The translations under genes were made by a program, and so were the position numbers. Below are positions 23,992-32,769 of a stretch of 64,000 nucleotides of DNA, in pieces; the first letter of the stretch is position 1, and every line of letters begins with the position of its first letter. Under the pieces are notes generated by a model. The model was not told the origin of the DNA. It saw only the letters and a list, made by a program, of their open reading frames with translations, and did not search any database. The stretch lies in assembly GCF_001423905.1 (NCBI RefSeq), contig NZ_LMPQ01000001.1:1-64000 (forward strand), written 5' to 3'. The stretch is from Frigoribacterium sp. Leaf186 (GTDB lineage Bacteria; Actinomycetota; Actinomycetes; Actinomycetales; Microbacteriaceae).

Positions 23992-25035
23992 TCAGCTCGC
24001 GCGGGCCAGGTTCGGCACCCAGCCGAACGCCGGGGCGACGTGGTCGGCCACCGTCTGCAGCAGGCGGGCGTTGTACGCCACCCCCAGCTGGTTCGGCACG
24101 GTCAGCAGGATCGTGTCGGCGGCCTGCACCGCGGCGTCCGCCGCCAGCTGTGCCGCGATCACATCGGGCTCGCCCACGTAGCTCTTGCCGAAGCGCGACT
24201 GCACGCCGTCGAGCAGCCCGACCTGGTCCTGCGCGTCGGCCTGGGCGCGGACGCCGAAGTAGCGGCGGTCCTCGTCGGTCGTGATCGGGATGACGCTGCG
24301 ACTCACCGACACCCGGGGCTCACGGGTGTGACCCGCGGCGCGGTAGGCCTCGCGGTACAGCGCGATCTGCTCGGCCTGCAGTTCGTCGAAGGGCACCCCG
24401 GTGTCCTCGGTCAGCAGCGTACTGCTCATCAGGTTCATGCCCTGCTCGCCGGTCCAGACGGCCGTCGAGCGGCTGCCGGAACCCCACCAGATGCGCTCGC
24501 CGAGGCCGGGGGAGCGGGGCTCGACCGACAGCCCCTGCGACCAGCCGGTCATCTTCGGGTCGGACTCCGCGACGTCGGCACCGTCGATCGCGGCCCGGAA
24601 GACCTCGGTGTGTCGGCGGGCCAGGTCGGCGTCGCTCTCGCCGTCGCGCGGGACGTGGCCGAAGGCCTCCCATCCGCGCAGGGCGGGTTCGGGTGACCCG
24701 CGGCTCACGCCGAGCTGCAACCGGCCCGCGCTGATCAGGTCGGCGGCCGCGGCCTGCTCGGCCATCGAGAGCGGGTTCTCGTAGCGCATGTCGATCACGC
24801 CGGTGCCGAGCTCGATGCGGCTCGTCCGGGCGGCCATGGCGGCCAGCAGCGGGAAGGGGTTGGCCGCTTGACGCACGAAGTGGTGGACGCGCACGGCGGC
24901 CACGTCGATGCCGATCTCGTCGGCGGCCTCGGCCAGCTCGATCGACTGGACCAGCGCCTCCCGGGCCGTCGGCGTCGCCGAGCCGCGGACGTCCTGGTAG
25001 TGGCCGAACGACAAGAACCCGATGCGCTTCTTCAT
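23992..25035 (-). CDS. LLM-class flavin-dependent oxidoreductase
   Basis: 347 residues starting MKKRIGFLSFGHYQD. It has the luciferase-like TIM-barrel pattern: AVRVHHFVRQAANPFPLLAA, 'RIELGTGVIDMRYENPLSMAE', the flavin-binding 'RLQLGVSRGSPE', and 'YVGEPDVIAAQLAADAA' near the C-terminus. Members use reduced F420 or FMN; the cofactor cannot be decided from sequence alone. The gene diverges from a small unknown gene at 25103. Substrate unknown. Domain assignment is confident. Confidence 0.85.
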   Translation of the reverse strand: MKKRIGFLSFGHYQDVRGSATPTAREALVQSIELAEAADEIGIDVAAVRVHHFVRQAANPFPLLAAMAARTSRIELGTGVIDMRYENPLSMAEQAAAADLISAGRLQLGVSRGSPEPALRGWEAFGHVPRDGESDADLARRHTEVFRAAIDGADVAESDPKMTGWSQGLSVEPRSPGLGERIWWGSGSRSTAVWTGEQGMNLMSSTLLTEDTGVPFDELQAEQIALYREAYRAAGHTREPRVSVSRSVIPITTDEDRRYFGVRAQADAQDQVGLLDGVQSRFGKSYVGEPDVIAAQLAADAAVQAADTILLTVPNQLGVAYNARLLQTVADHVAPAFGWVPNLARAS

Positions 25036-25102
25036 GCCCGGGCGAACCGTCGAGGTCTCCCGGCCATTCCGTCCGGCGTGCGCGCTCGCTAGCGTGGGCG
25101 AC

Positions 25103-25504
25103 GTGGAGAACCGCTTTCGCATCGACGGTGACGACCTCGGCATCGACCTGCGCGCCTCCTCGGTCACCCTCGACGGCGACGGGGTCGTGGACGCCCGCAT
25201 CGTCGCGGCCCGGGTGCCCGAGGTCGCCGACTGGTCGGACGAGCCGCCGTCGCTGGTGTTCCGTGACGTGCCGGTGAAGTTCGACGGCGCCACCTTCGGC
25301 GCGACGGTCGACGACGACCTCCTCGACGAGCACGAGATCGTCTTCCGGCTCGGCGAGAACCTCGACGTGCACGGCGTTCTCAGCCTCGGCGCCGGCGACC
25401 GGCTGCGCTTCGTGGGCACGACGCACGTGTCGGGCGAACCGAAGGCTTGGCGGCTCGACGTGTCGATCGGCTTCGGCGGGTCGTCGCGGCGCGCCGCTAT
25501 CTGA
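25103..25504 (+). CDS. conserved hypothetical protein
   Basis: 133 residues from GTG 25103 (MENRFRIDGDDLGIDLRAS), which begins exactly seven bases after TAGCGT, so the mRNA is probably leaderless. The protein is acidic, without membrane segments, and largely beta-strand in appearance, ending 'RLDVSIGFGGSSRRAAI'. No family is recognised. It diverges from the luciferase-like gene. No function is inferred. Confidence 0.55.
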   Translation: MENRFRIDGDDLGIDLRASSVTLDGDGVVDARIVAARVPEVADWSDEPPSLVFRDVPVKFDGATFGATVDDDLLDEHEIVFRLGENLDVHGVLSLGAGDRLRFVGTTHVSGEPKAWRLDVSIGFGGSSRRAAI

Positions 25505-25697
25505 GCCGGTCGAGCGTGAGCGCGTCGGGACGAGCAGCCCCGGGAGGCGCGGCTCGAGCGGTCGCGCCCGTGGCGGCCCGCGGTGCCGGGGCGGGGTGCG
25601 CGGCCGACGAGTCGACCTGGTGAGGGTCGGGCGGCCGCGCACCCACGCGGTCTCCTGATGATTCGGGTTCACCAGGCGATCCGATCGTAGCGCTTGG

Positions 25698-25711
25698 ATA
25701 CCCACCGGTAT
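25698..25711. promoter_or_regulatory. candidate TetR operator
   Basis: ATACC-CACC-GGTAT, perfect 5-bp arms, 65 bp upstream of the TetR gene at 25776. A likely autoregulatory site by position and symmetry. The stretch 25505-25775 holds no gene. Confidence 0.45.
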
Positions 25712-25775
25712 GCGCCCCGTTCGGGGGCGGCACGGGTGACTTCTGACGATCACCCGCAGGCGTTAGGGTCGCACC

Positions 25776-26393
25776 ATGGCCAGCACCGCAGGCGCTCCCG
25801 TTCCGCGCACGCCCCGCGCGCAGGTCAAGCAGCGACTGCTCGACGCGGCGTCCGAGCTGTTCTCCCGGCGCGGGGTGCACGCCACGACCCTCGACGACGT
25901 GGCCCGTGCCGCCGGCTTCAGCAAGGGGGCGGTCTACTCGAACTTCTCGTCCAAGGACGACCTGGTCGTCAGCCTCATGCGCCGCGAGACCGACGGCGCG
26001 CTCGGGGCCCTGCAGGGCATGTTCCTGCCGGGGACGACCCTCGACCAGCTGCCCGAGAAGATCAGCACCGCTTTCGCCCCCTACGGGCCCGGCCAGGTCG
26101 AGGACTTCGCCCTGATGAGCGAGTTCCGGGCCCACGCCCTCGCGCACCCCGAGGTGATGGCCGACTTCGTGCGGCAGCGCCGCGAGGTGCTCGACGCCGT
26201 GCACGGGCTCGTCGAGGAGGTCTTCCGGGGGCACGCGGTCCAGGTGACCGGGCTCGAGCCCCGCACCCTGGCCCGCGTGCTCGTGTGCATCACGCTGGGC
26301 GTCGCCTTCGACTGGCCGGCGACGGGCGAGCAGGCGGCCGGCGACGTCATGGCCGACGTCGTCGCGGCGCTCACCCGCGGTGCCGCGGCCTGA
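25776..26393 (+). CDS. TetR-family transcriptional regulator
   Basis: 205 residues. The N-terminal HTH is canonical: KQRLLDAASELFSRRGVHAT, then TLDDVARAAGFSKGAVYSNF and 'SSKDDLVVSLM'. The C-terminal ligand domain is Ala/Leu-rich and undefined. TAGGGT lies six bases before the ATG, consistent with a leaderless message. A symmetric site upstream may be its operator. It is convergent with an MFS transporter gene, but that transporter has its own divergent LysR regulator, so the TetR target is not clear. Family certain, ligand unknown. Confidence 0.9.
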   Translation: MASTAGAPVPRTPRAQVKQRLLDAASELFSRRGVHATTLDDVARAAGFSKGAVYSNFSSKDDLVVSLMRRETDGALGALQGMFLPGTTLDQLPEKISTAFAPYGPGQVEDFALMSEFRAHALAHPEVMADFVRQRREVLDAVHGLVEEVFRGHAVQVTGLEPRTLARVLVCITLGVAFDWPATGEQAAGDVMADVVAALTRGAAA

Positions 26394-26436
26394 CGCCTGC
26401 CCGCCTGACGCCTGACCCGCCCGACCCCTGCCGGGC

Positions 26437-27759
26437 CTAGCGCTGCTCGATGCTGACGACCGGCACGTGCCACCGGGTGCGGACCTGCAGCGTGAGCTGA
26501 CCCCGCCGCGCCAGCACGACCGCCGTGATCGCCGCGGCGACGGCGGGCACCCCGCCCGAGACGACCATGGCGGCGTGCGTGCCGACAGTCTCGACGATCA
26601 CGCCCATCAGCGGTCCGCCGATCGCCTGGCCGCCGAGCAGCACGAGGATGTACAGCGACATGACCCGCCCGCGGATCGCGATGTTGCTCGACATCTGCAC
26701 GAGCTGGTTCGCCGCCGTCAAGAACAGCAGCGAGGCGAACCCGACGCCGACGAGCACGACGGCGAACGGCACGAGCGACGGCATCGAGCCGGCCACGGCC
26801 TGCAGCACGCCGGTGACGAGGACGCCGAGCACGATGGTCCGCAGCCGGATGGTCGCCCGGCGGGTCGAGAGCAGAGCGCCGGTGAGGGCGCCCACGGCGA
26901 TCATCGAATTGAAGAGCCCGTAGCCACCGGGGCCCACGTCGTAGACGTCCGCCGCGAACGACGCGAGCAGCACGGGCATGGTCAGGCCGAAGACGGCGTA
27001 GACGCCCACGAGCAGCACGGGGACGACGATCGTCGGCTTCGAGCGGGCGTAGGCGAGCCCTTGGCGCAACTGGCCCCGGCCTCGCGCCGCCGGGGCGACC
27101 CGGGTCATCTGCGCCGTGCGCAGCAGCGTCAGCATCACGACGACGACCAGGCACGCCACGCCGTTGACGACGAAGGCCCAGCCCGCTCCGACGGCGAGCA
27201 GCAGCACTCCCGCGATCGCCGGGCCGACCATGCCGCCGAGCTGGAACACGCTCGAGTTGACGCTGATCGCGTTGCGCAGGTGGGTGTGGCCGACGAGCTC
27301 GGTGACGATCACCTGGCGGGCCGGGTTGTCGACGACGGTGACGAGGCCCGTCGCGAACGCGATGGCGAACACGTGCCAGGCCTCGACGGCGCCCGAGAGG
27401 GTGCTGGCCGCGAGGCCGAGGCTCAGCACGGCGAAGACGCTCTGGGTGACGAGCATGAGGGCCCGTTTCGAGAAGCGGTCGACGACGACGCCGCCGAGCA
27501 GGCCGAAGAACAGCATGGGGGCGAACTGCATCGCCACGGTCACGCCCACGGCGGTCGCGCTGCCGGTGAGCTCGAGCACGAGCCAGTCCTGGGCGATGCG
27601 CTGCATCCACCCGGCGGTCATCGCGACGACGTTGCCGGCCGTCCAGAGCCGGAAGTTCGGCACGCTGAGGGCGATGAAGGTGTGCCGCCACGGCGGGCGC
27701 GTCGCGCTGATCGGGAGGGGAGCGGTCGGGGGGAAGTCGGTGCGGGGCGGGGCGGACAT
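26437..27759 (-). CDS. MFS transporter (multidrug-type)
   Basis: 440 residues from ATG 27759. About 12 hydrophobic segments are visible. 'FRLWTAGNVVAMTAGWMQRI' in the first and 'VVVDRFSKRALMLVTQSVFA' between helices 2 and 3 carry the MFS motif A (G..DR.sKR). 'DNPARQVIVTELVG' and 'NAISVNSSVFQLGGMVGPAI' are typical of the enterobactin/multidrug exporter branch (MFS_3). It would export small molecules using the proton gradient. It diverges from a LysR gene, which likely controls it. Substrate unknown. Confidence 0.9.
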   Translation of the reverse strand: MSAPPRTDFPPTAPLPISATRPPWRHTFIALSVPNFRLWTAGNVVAMTAGWMQRIAQDWLVLELTGSATAVGVTVAMQFAPMLFFGLLGGVVVDRFSKRALMLVTQSVFAVLSLGLAASTLSGAVEAWHVFAIAFATGLVTVVDNPARQVIVTELVGHTHLRNAISVNSSVFQLGGMVGPAIAGVLLLAVGAGWAFVVNGVACLVVVVMLTLLRTAQMTRVAPAARGRGQLRQGLAYARSKPTIVVPVLLVGVYAVFGLTMPVLLASFAADVYDVGPGGYGLFNSMIAVGALTGALLSTRRATIRLRTIVLGVLVTGVLQAVAGSMPSLVPFAVVLVGVGFASLLFLTAANQLVQMSSNIAIRGRVMSLYILVLLGGQAIGGPLMGVIVETVGTHAAMVVSGGVPAVAAAITAVVLARRGQLTLQVRTRWHVPVVSIEQR

Positions 27760-27816
27760 CACGTTCCTGCGCTGGTGGTTCGGTTCACGGTCTGCATCGA
27801 CCGTAAGGGCGGGCTG

Positions 27817-27868
27817 GTCATTCGGACCCCGGTGGGCGATGATGAATCGCATTGACTTCGTGAATGAC
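27817..27868. promoter_or_regulatory. divergent LysR/MFS control region
   Basis: The 142-bp gap between the divergent MFS and LysR genes contains GTCATTC (27817-27823) and its inverted partner GAATGAC (27862-27868). Such separated half-sites are compatible with LysR binding; this is positional inference. Confidence 0.35.
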
Positions 27869-27901
27869 GACGTCAGAGGCCCGGCCGACCGAGGAGGCGC
27901 G

Positions 27902-28759
27902 GTGTACGACCCCACGCTGCTCGCGACGTTCCTCGTCGTGGCCGAGACGCGCAGCTTCACCCGGGCCGCGCAGCGCCTCGGCATCAGCCAGCCCACGGTC
28001 AGCCAGCAGGTCGGCCGGCTCGAGAAGGCCGCGGGCCGGACGCTCGTCGCCCGCGACACCCGCGACGTGCGCCTGACCGACAACGGCGACGCCATGGCAG
28101 GATTCGCCCGCACGATCCTCGCCGCGCACGCCGCCGCCGAGAGCTACTTCAGCGGTTCGGCCATGCGCGGCCGCCTGCGCTTCGGGGCCGCCGACGACCT
28201 CGCGATCACCCAGCTGCCGCGCATCCTGCGCCACTTCCGCCAGCTCTACCCGCAGATCAACCTCGAGCTCACCGTCAACCAGTCCGCGCCCCTCCGTCGG
28301 CGCCTCGCGGCCGGGCACCTCGACCTCATCTTCGTCAAGCAGACGGCGGGCGAGTCCGACGAGGGCACCCGGGTCGCCGGCGACGCCATGGTCTGGATCG
28401 GCCAGGAGAAGCTCGTCGTCGAACCCGGCCGGCCCGTGCCGCTGATCGCCTACCAGGCGCCCAGCCTCAGCCGCCAGATGGCGATCGACGCCCTCGAACG
28501 CGCCGGGCGCACCTGGCGCATCACCTGCAACACCCGTGACGTCAACGGGGTGCTCGCCGCGGTCCGCGCGGGCATCGGCGTCGCCGTCTTCCCGTTCTCG
28601 CTCATCCCCACCGACCTCGTCAAGGTCAGTGACCGGTTCTCGCTGCCGACCCTCGGCGATGTGGACTACGTGCTGGTCGCGAACCCCGGCGCCGCCCGCG
28701 AGCCCGTCGACGCCCTGATGTCGGCCATCACGAGCCGGGGCGTCAGCCGCGCCGTCTGA
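27902..28759 (+). CDS. LysR-family transcriptional regulator
   Basis: 285 residues from GTG 27902, which has GGAGG five bases upstream (within the GGAGGCGCG motif). The N-terminal winged HTH reads 'LLATFLVVAETRSFTRAAQR', then LGISQPTVSQQVGRLEKAAG; the substrate-binding domain follows from about residue 90 (GRLRFGAADDLAITQLPRIL). It is divergent from the MFS transporter and the probable regulator of it. A longer form from upstream ATG codons (27839/27842) is possible but lacks a comparable ribosome-binding site. Effector unknown. Confidence 0.9.
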   Translation: MYDPTLLATFLVVAETRSFTRAAQRLGISQPTVSQQVGRLEKAAGRTLVARDTRDVRLTDNGDAMAGFARTILAAHAAAESYFSGSAMRGRLRFGAADDLAITQLPRILRHFRQLYPQINLELTVNQSAPLRRRLAAGHLDLIFVKQTAGESDEGTRVAGDAMVWIGQEKLVVEPGRPVPLIAYQAPSLSRQMAIDALERAGRTWRITCNTRDVNGVLAAVRAGIGVAVFPFSLIPTDLVKVSDRFSLPTLGDVDYVLVANPGAAREPVDALMSAITSRGVSRAV

Positions 28760-28814
28760 GCACCGCGGCGCGTCGCCTCCGGCCCACCCCGGGAGGCGCG
28801 CGCAAGATGGTCGC

Positions 28815-29219
28815 ATGAGCCACCGCCCCACACGCCACCAGACGTCCCTCGCCCGACGGGACGCCCGCGTCCTCGCCGCGATCCTCGGTGGTTCCGGTCT
28901 GCTGCACCTCGCCAAGCCCGCGGCGTACGACGCGGTCGTCCCGCGGAGCGTCCCCGGGCCGGCCCGGTTCTGGACGATCAGCTCGGGCCTCGCCGAGGTC
29001 GGCATCGCGGCCGCGCTCCTCGCGCCGCGGACGCGTGCGGCCGGCGGACTCGCCGCGGCCGCGTTGTTCGTCGCCGTGTTCCCGGCGAACGTCTCGATGG
29101 CCCTGCGCGCCGCGAAGAGCGAGCGGGCCACGACGGGGCGCAGGGTCGTCACCCTCGTGCGGCTGCCCCTGCAGGTGCCCCTGGTGACGCGCGCGCTCGG
29201 CGTGCACCGCGCCTCCTAG
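28815..29219 (+). CDS. DoxX-like membrane protein
   Basis: 134 residues. A basic N-terminus (MSHRPTRHQTSLARRDARV) is followed by about three to four hydrophobic segments with the DoxX-like residues 'GGSGLLHLAKPAAYD' and 'SSGLAEVGIAAALLAP', then 'FVAVFPANVSMAL'. The last stretch closely parallels 'FTAIFPGNISQLV' of the protein at 12001, so the two are paralogues. The C-terminus contains the GGAGGCGCG oligomer in reverse orientation. Probably an integral membrane protein; activity unknown. Confidence 0.7.
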   Translation: MSHRPTRHQTSLARRDARVLAAILGGSGLLHLAKPAAYDAVVPRSVPGPARFWTISSGLAEVGIAAALLAPRTRAAGGLAAAALFVAVFPANVSMALRAAKSERATTGRRVVTLVRLPLQVPLVTRALGVHRAS

Positions 29220-29244
29220 GCCCGTCCTCCCCGAGGCGGGCGGA

Positions 29245-29276
29245 CCCGACGGCCCGACGGCCCGACGGCGCGACGG
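29245..29276. repeat. 8-bp tandem repeat, four units
   Basis: CCCGACGG occurs three times in tandem followed by CGCGACGG, in the 142-bp gap before the purine permease gene. Possible slippage-prone leader or promoter spacing element; nothing else is seen in the gap except a TATCCT at 29311. Confidence 0.5.
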
Positions 29277-29361
29277 TGGGGGCGTTGCATGGTGCACCGC
29301 GGCCACGGCCTATCCTGTCCTTTTCCCCCTCGACGTCCGATCACCCCGGAGACGCATCGCC

Positions 29362-30831
29362 ATGGCCACGAACGCCCCCGCCACCACGCCGCAGAGACCC
29401 GGAGTCGGGGGCACGCTCGACCGGTTCTTCGAGATCACGCACCGCGGCTCGACCTGGGCCCGCGAGATCCGGGGCGGCGTCGTCACCTTCGTCACGATGG
29501 CCTACATCGTCATATTGAACCCGCTGATCCTCGGCGGGTTCAGCGTCGACCAGGCCGCGACCGACGTCGCCGGCAACTGGCTGCAGAACGGCCAGGTGGG
29601 TGCGGTCACGGCGCTGACCGCCGGGGTCATGACGATCCTGTTCGGAACGGTCGCGCGCCTCCCGTTCGCCTTCGCGGCGGGTCTCGGCATCAACTCGTTC
29701 CTGGCCGTCAACGTCGTGCAGGACGTCACCTGGCCCGAGGCCATGGGCCTCGTGGTGATCAACGGGCTCGTGATCACGATCCTCGCCGTGACCGGCCTCC
29801 GCAGCATGATCTTCACCGCCGTGCCCGCCGCCCTCAAGACGGCGATCACGGTCGGCATCGGCCTCTTCATCGCCTTCATCGGCCTGGTCGACTCGGGCTT
29901 CGTCCGCACCAGCGGCACCTCGTCGCCGCCCGTCCAGCTGGGCGACGCGGGCTCGGTCGCGACCCTGCCGACCATCACCTTCGTCATCGGCCTGCTCGTC
30001 ATCGGCGTGCTGATGGCCCGCAAGGTGCGCGGCGCCATCTTCATCGGCATCGTCGCCACGACCGTCATCGCCATCGCCCTGCAGGCGATCTTCCAGGTGC
30101 CGCCGTCGAACGGCCAGAACCTCGACGACTGGAACCTCAACGCCCCCGTGCTGCCGACCCAGATCGTGGCGCTGCCCGACCTCTCGCTGGTCGGCCAGTT
30201 CAGCTTCGGCGCCTTCGCCCGCATCGGCGTGCTGTCGGCCGTCATGCTGGTCTTCACCCTCGTCTTCACGAACTTCTTCGACGCCATGGGCACGATGACC
30301 GGCCTCGCCAAGGCCGGCGACGTCGCCGACGCCGACGGCACCTTCCCGCGCCTGCGTTCGGCCCTGATCGTCGAGGGCGTCGGCGCGGTCGCCGGCGGGG
30401 CGACCAGCTCGTCGTCGAACACGGTGTTCGTCGAGTCGGCCTCGGGCATCGGCGAGGGAGCCCGGACCGGGTTCGCGTCGGTGGTCACCGGCGCGTTGTT
30501 CTTGCTCGCGATGTTCTTCACGCCCTTGACGCAGGTGGTCCCGCTCGAGGTCGCCGCCTCGGCGCTCGTCATCGTCGGTGCGCTGATGGTCTCGCAGATC
30601 AGCCAGATCGACTGGACCGACTTCTCGGTCGCCCTGCCGGTGTTCCTCACCATCATCACGATGCCGCTGACCTACTCGATCGCGAACGGCATCGGCGTCG
30701 GCTTCGTCAGCTGGGTCGTCGTCCGGGCGTTCGCCGGTCGGGCGCGGACGATCAGCCCGCTGCTCTGGATCGTCGCCGCCGGGTTCCTGATCTACTTCGT
30801 GCGCGGTCCGATCGAGGCGCTGATCGGCTGA
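29362..30831 (+). CDS. NCS2 family purine permease (AzgA-like)
   Basis: 489 residues with about 12-14 hydrophobic segments. The start 'LDRFFEITHRGSTWAREIRG' and GGVVTFVTMAYIVILNP are characteristic of the AzgA/GhxQ branch, as are 'FAFAAGLGINSFLAVN', 'FTNFFDAMGTMTGLAKAG' and 'GGATSSSSNTVFVESASGIG', which hold the substrate-binding residues. It would import adenine, guanine or hypoxanthine with protons. It is transcribed alone with a short repeat in its leader; no purine riboswitch is visible. Family strongly supported; exact base not decided. Confidence 0.9.
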   Translation: MATNAPATTPQRPGVGGTLDRFFEITHRGSTWAREIRGGVVTFVTMAYIVILNPLILGGFSVDQAATDVAGNWLQNGQVGAVTALTAGVMTILFGTVARLPFAFAAGLGINSFLAVNVVQDVTWPEAMGLVVINGLVITILAVTGLRSMIFTAVPAALKTAITVGIGLFIAFIGLVDSGFVRTSGTSSPPVQLGDAGSVATLPTITFVIGLLVIGVLMARKVRGAIFIGIVATTVIAIALQAIFQVPPSNGQNLDDWNLNAPVLPTQIVALPDLSLVGQFSFGAFARIGVLSAVMLVFTLVFTNFFDAMGTMTGLAKAGDVADADGTFPRLRSALIVEGVGAVAGGATSSSSNTVFVESASGIGEGARTGFASVVTGALFLLAMFFTPLTQVVPLEVAASALVIVGALMVSQISQIDWTDFSVALPVFLTIITMPLTYSIANGIGVGFVSWVVVRAFAGRARTISPLLWIVAAGFLIYFVRGPIEALIG

Positions 30832-30913
30832 CCCTCGCCACGGGCGCGGGGCGGCGCTAACCTGTGCCGCACGGCGGCGACGGCGCCACCGGCACAGCCC
30901 GAGGAGGCGCGCC

Positions 30914-31399
30914 ATGCCCCGCATCACCCCCACGCTCTGGTTCGGTCGTGACATCGAGACCGCGGCCGACTTCTACGTCGGCCTGTTCCCGGCGTCACGC
31001 GTCACCGACGTCTCGCGCTACCCCGAGGACTTCCCCGACCAGGCCATGGCCGGTCAGGCGTTGGTCGTCGACCTCGAGCTCGACGGCCAGCCGTACCGCC
31101 TGCTGAACGGCGGCGACGGCGGCCCGCGGCCCACCGAGGCGACCTCGTTCTCGATCTCGGTCGAGACCCAGGACGAGCTCGACCACTACTGGGACGCGTT
31201 CGCCGCCGACGGCGGGCAGGAGGGGCGGTGCGGTTGGGTCACGGACCGCTGGGGGTTCTCCTGGCAGGTCGTCCCCACCGTCATGGACCGCTACCTGGGC
31301 GGCCCCGACCCCGAGGGCGCCGCCCGCGCCATGGCCGCGATGATGGGCATGAACAGGCTCGTCATCGCCGACCTGGCGGCTGCCTACGAGGGTGACTGA
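30914..31399 (+). CDS. VOC/PhnB-like protein
   Basis: 161 residues from ATG 30914, three bases after a GGAGGCGCG motif that supplies the ribosome-binding site. The opening 'RITPTLWFGRDIETAADFYV' and 'LNGGDGGPRPTEATSFSISV' match the PhnB/3-demethylubiquinone-like branch of the vicinal oxygen chelate superfamily. 'GRCGWVTDRWGFSWQVVPTV' supplies the usual second half and a metal-ligand-like region. It would be a small cytoplasmic protein, perhaps an enzyme or a resistance-type binding protein. Fold confident, substrate unknown. Confidence 0.85.
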   Translation: MPRITPTLWFGRDIETAADFYVGLFPASRVTDVSRYPEDFPDQAMAGQALVVDLELDGQPYRLLNGGDGGPRPTEATSFSISVETQDELDHYWDAFAADGGQEGRCGWVTDRWGFSWQVVPTVMDRYLGGPDPEGAARAMAAMMGMNRLVIADLAAAYEGD

Positions 31400-31426
31400 C
31401 GCTCTCGCGCGCGCCGCGCCTCCTCG

Positions 31427-32665
31427 TCACCAGTCGTGGACCGTGCCGTCGGCCAGCCGGTTGTAGGGCAGGTAGGCCTGGGCGTACGGGTACGCGGCCG
31501 CAGCCCGTTCGTCCAGTTCGACGCCGATGCCGGGTTGCTCGCCCGGGTGCAGCATGCCGCCCTCGAAGGTGAAGCTCTGCCGGAAGACCTCGTCGGTCCT
31601 CGCGCCGTGCTTCATGTACTCCTGGATGCCGAAGTTGTGGATGGCGAGGCCCAGGTGCATCGCGGCGGCCATGCCCACCGGCGAGATGTCGGTCGGCCCG
31701 TGCATGCCCGATTTGATCTGGTACTGCGAGGCGTAGTCGAGCACCTTCTTGAGGTGGGTGACGCCGCCCGTGTGCGTCACGGCACTCCGCACGTAGTCGA
31801 TCAGCTGCTCGCGGATGATCTGCTGGTAGTCCCAGACGGTGTTGAAGATCTCGCCGATCGCCAGCGGGGTCGTCGTGTGCTGGCGGACCAGCCGCAGGGC
31901 CTCGGGGTTCTCGGCCGGGGTGACGTCCTCGAGCCAGAACAGGTCGTAGGGCTCGAGGCTCTTGCCGAGCCGGGCCGCCTGGATCGGCGTCATGCGGTGG
32001 TGGCCGTCGTGCAGCAGCGGGATCTCGGGGCCGAACTCGTTCCGCACCGCCTCGAAGACGGTGGGCACGTGCCGCAGGTACGACCGGGTGTCCCAGTCCT
32101 CCTCGGCCGGCAGGGCGCCGCGCTGCGCGGGCTCGTGGTCGTAGCGCACGCCGCTGTTGGCGTCGAAGGTGGCGTTCGAGGCGATGCCGTAGATCGACGT
32201 CAGGCCGGGCACGCCGGTCTGGACGCGGATCGCCTTGTAGCCCTGCTCCTGGTGGTCGCGGACGCTGTCGAAGAGCTCGGGCAGGTCCTTGCCCGAGGCG
32301 TGGCCGTAGGTCAGCAGGCCGGTGCGCGACGCGCCGCCGAGCAGTTGGTAGAGGGGCAGTCCGGCGACCTTGGCCTTGATGTCCCACAGCGCGACGTCGA
32401 CGGCGGCGATCGCGGCCATGGTGACCGGCCCGCGACGCCAGTAGGCGCTGCGGTACAGGAACTGCCAGGTGTCCTCGATGCGGGCGGGGTCGCGCCCGAT
32501 CAGCAGGGGCACGACGTGCTCGGTCAGGTAGGCGACCACGGCGAGCTCACGACCGTTCAGGGTGGCGTCGCCCAGGCCGGTGACGCCGTCGGAGGTCGTG
32601 ATCTTCAGCGTCACGAAGTTGCGGTCGGGGCTGGTGACGATGACGTCGGCCTTGTCGATGATCAT
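31427..32665 (-). CDS. manD: D-mannonate dehydratase (enolase superfamily)
   Basis: 412 residues from ATG 32665. Sequence motifs match the ManD/RspA branch: '[20 protein letters not shown]', '[20 protein letters not shown]', the metal-binding '[17 protein letters not shown]', '[18 protein letters not shown]' and '[11 protein letters not shown]', with '[20 protein letters not shown]' near the C-terminus. It dehydrates D-mannonate to 2-keto-3-deoxy-D-gluconate in hexuronate breakdown; some family members use D-gluconate or are weakly active. A perfect palindrome lies directly upstream. Next to it on the same strand is an aldo/keto reductase. Confidence 0.85.
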   Translation of the reverse strand: MIIDKADVIVTSPDRNFVTLKITTSDGVTGLGDATLNGRELAVVAYLTEHVVPLLIGRDPARIEDTWQFLYRSAYWRRGPVTMAAIAAVDVALWDIKAKVAGLPLYQLLGGASRTGLLTYGHASGKDLPELFDSVRDHQEQGYKAIRVQTGVPGLTSIYGIASNATFDANSGVRYDHEPAQRGALPAEEDWDTRSYLRHVPTVFEAVRNEFGPEIPLLHDGHHRMTPIQAARLGKSLEPYDLFWLEDVTPAENPEALRLVRQHTTTPLAIGEIFNTVWDYQQIIREQLIDYVRSAVTHTGGVTHLKKVLDYASQYQIKSGMHGPTDISPVGMAAAMHLGLAIHNFGIQEYMKHGARTDEVFRQSFTFEGGMLHPGEQPGIGVELDERAAAAYPYAQAYLPYNRLADGTVHDW

Positions 32666-32688
32666 GCGGTGTCCTCTGGAGCTCGCGT

Positions 32689-32712
32689 CCGGCTGACATC
32701 GATGTCAGCCGG
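32689..32712. promoter_or_regulatory. perfect 24-bp palindrome, probable manD operator
   Basis: Arms CCGGCTGACATC / GATGTCAGCCGG without spacer, 24 bp before the manD ATG. The TGACATCGATGTCA core with central CG is LacI-family-like. A strong candidate operator for uronate-responsive control; the regulator gene is not in the window. Confidence 0.65.
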
Positions 32713-32769
32713 GCTGGTCACTCCACTCTGGTGCATGGGCGAGCGCGAGGCGAGCCCCGGAGGCGCGGG

